From Paracoccaceae bacterium (GTDB lineage: Bacteria; Pseudomonadota; Alphaproteobacteria; Rhodobacterales; Rhodobacteraceae), in the NCBI GenBank assembly GCA_003545125.1, contig DQCI01000052.1:1-6465 (forward strand): a DNA stretch of 6,465 nucleotides, read 5' to 3'. The number at the start of each line of letters is the position of its first letter. The first letter of the stretch is position 1. A program made the position numbers and the translations under genes. This document shows, piece by piece, positions 6,228-6,465 of the stretch. The notes below the pieces were generated by a model that was not told where the DNA came from, made no database searches, and worked only from the letters and a program-made list of their open reading frames with translations.

Positions 6228-6465
6228 TGGCGTACTGGTTGTTCAAGTCGGAGCCGAACACCTGGGGCTGGGACCACCAGGTCGCCAAGGGCGAGGCGGG
6301 CGAGGAATGGGACGGCGTGCGCAATTACCAGGCCCGCAACACCATGCGCGAGATGAAACTGGGCGATCTCGGCTTCTTCTACCACTCGGTGAACGAGAAG
6401 CGCGTCGTCGGCATCGTCGAGGTCTGCCGCGAGATCCACCCCGACAGCACCACCGACGATCCGCG
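6227..6465 (+). CDS. EVE domain-containing protein (3' end cut by window)
   Basis: Reading from the ATG at 6227, 79 complete codons run to the window edge without a stop; typical members are about 135-150 residues, so a little over half is present. The N-terminus MAYWLFKSEP, then WDGVRNYQARN (28-38), MREMKLGDLGFFYHS (40-54) and KRVVGIVEV (58-66) are the signature segments of the EVE (PUA-like) domain, as in human THYN1 and many alphaproteobacterial single-domain proteins. EVE domains are thought to bind modified bases in nucleic acid; the target of this stand-alone form is not known. The start codon overlaps the YciI-family stop by one base (TGATG), making it the fourth gene of the tsaD run. 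Its end and any partner genes lie beyond the window. Confidence 0.93.
   Translation, partial: MAYWLFKSEPNTWGWDHQVAKGEAGEEWDGVRNYQARNTMREMKLGDLGFFYHSVNEKRVVGIVEVCREIHPDSTTDDP

Overview
The window looks like a core chromosomal segment of a high-GC alphaproteobacterium, most likely of the Rhodobacteraceae/Roseobacter type. The support is the very GC-rich codon use, the alphaproteobacterial form of Mic60 (mitofilin), and its position between hemD and a TPR-type hemY, beside a divergent tsaD-gpsA pair. Family assignments come from reading the translations; no database search was run.

Layout: a tRNA-Thr (anticodon CGT) lies on the minus strand at the left edge. Reading leftward on the minus strand from about 3825, three genes form a likely operon: hemD (uroporphyrinogen-III synthase), mic60 (membrane-anchored coiled-coil mitofilin homologue) and hemY (two-TM TPR protein with a zinc-ribbon-like C-terminal insert). 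The tRNA follows hemY on the same strand. Reading rightward on the plus strand from 3912, four genes are packed with almost no intergenic space: tsaD (tRNA t6A37 threonylcarbamoyltransferase), gpsA (glycerol-3-phosphate dehydrogenase), a YciI-family gene and an EVE-domain gene cut by the window end. The 86 bp between the hemD and tsaD start codons is the divergent control region. No gap exceeds 100 bp.

The minus-strand genes join tetrapyrrole synthesis (HemD) with two inner-membrane proteins. One of these, Mic60, shapes cristae in mitochondria and intracytoplasmic membranes in phototrophic alphaproteobacteria. The plus-strand cluster combines tRNA modification, phospholipid precursor supply and two small accessory proteins. 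tRNA-Thr(CGT) carries A37 after U36, so it is an expected substrate of the TsaD pathway encoded in the same window.

I found no mobile element, CRISPR array, phage gene or clearly novel system. The points most worth a second look are the mic60/heme-gene linkage, the zinc-ribbon-like insert and long acidic tail of HemY, and a sharp drop in GC content inside gpsA.
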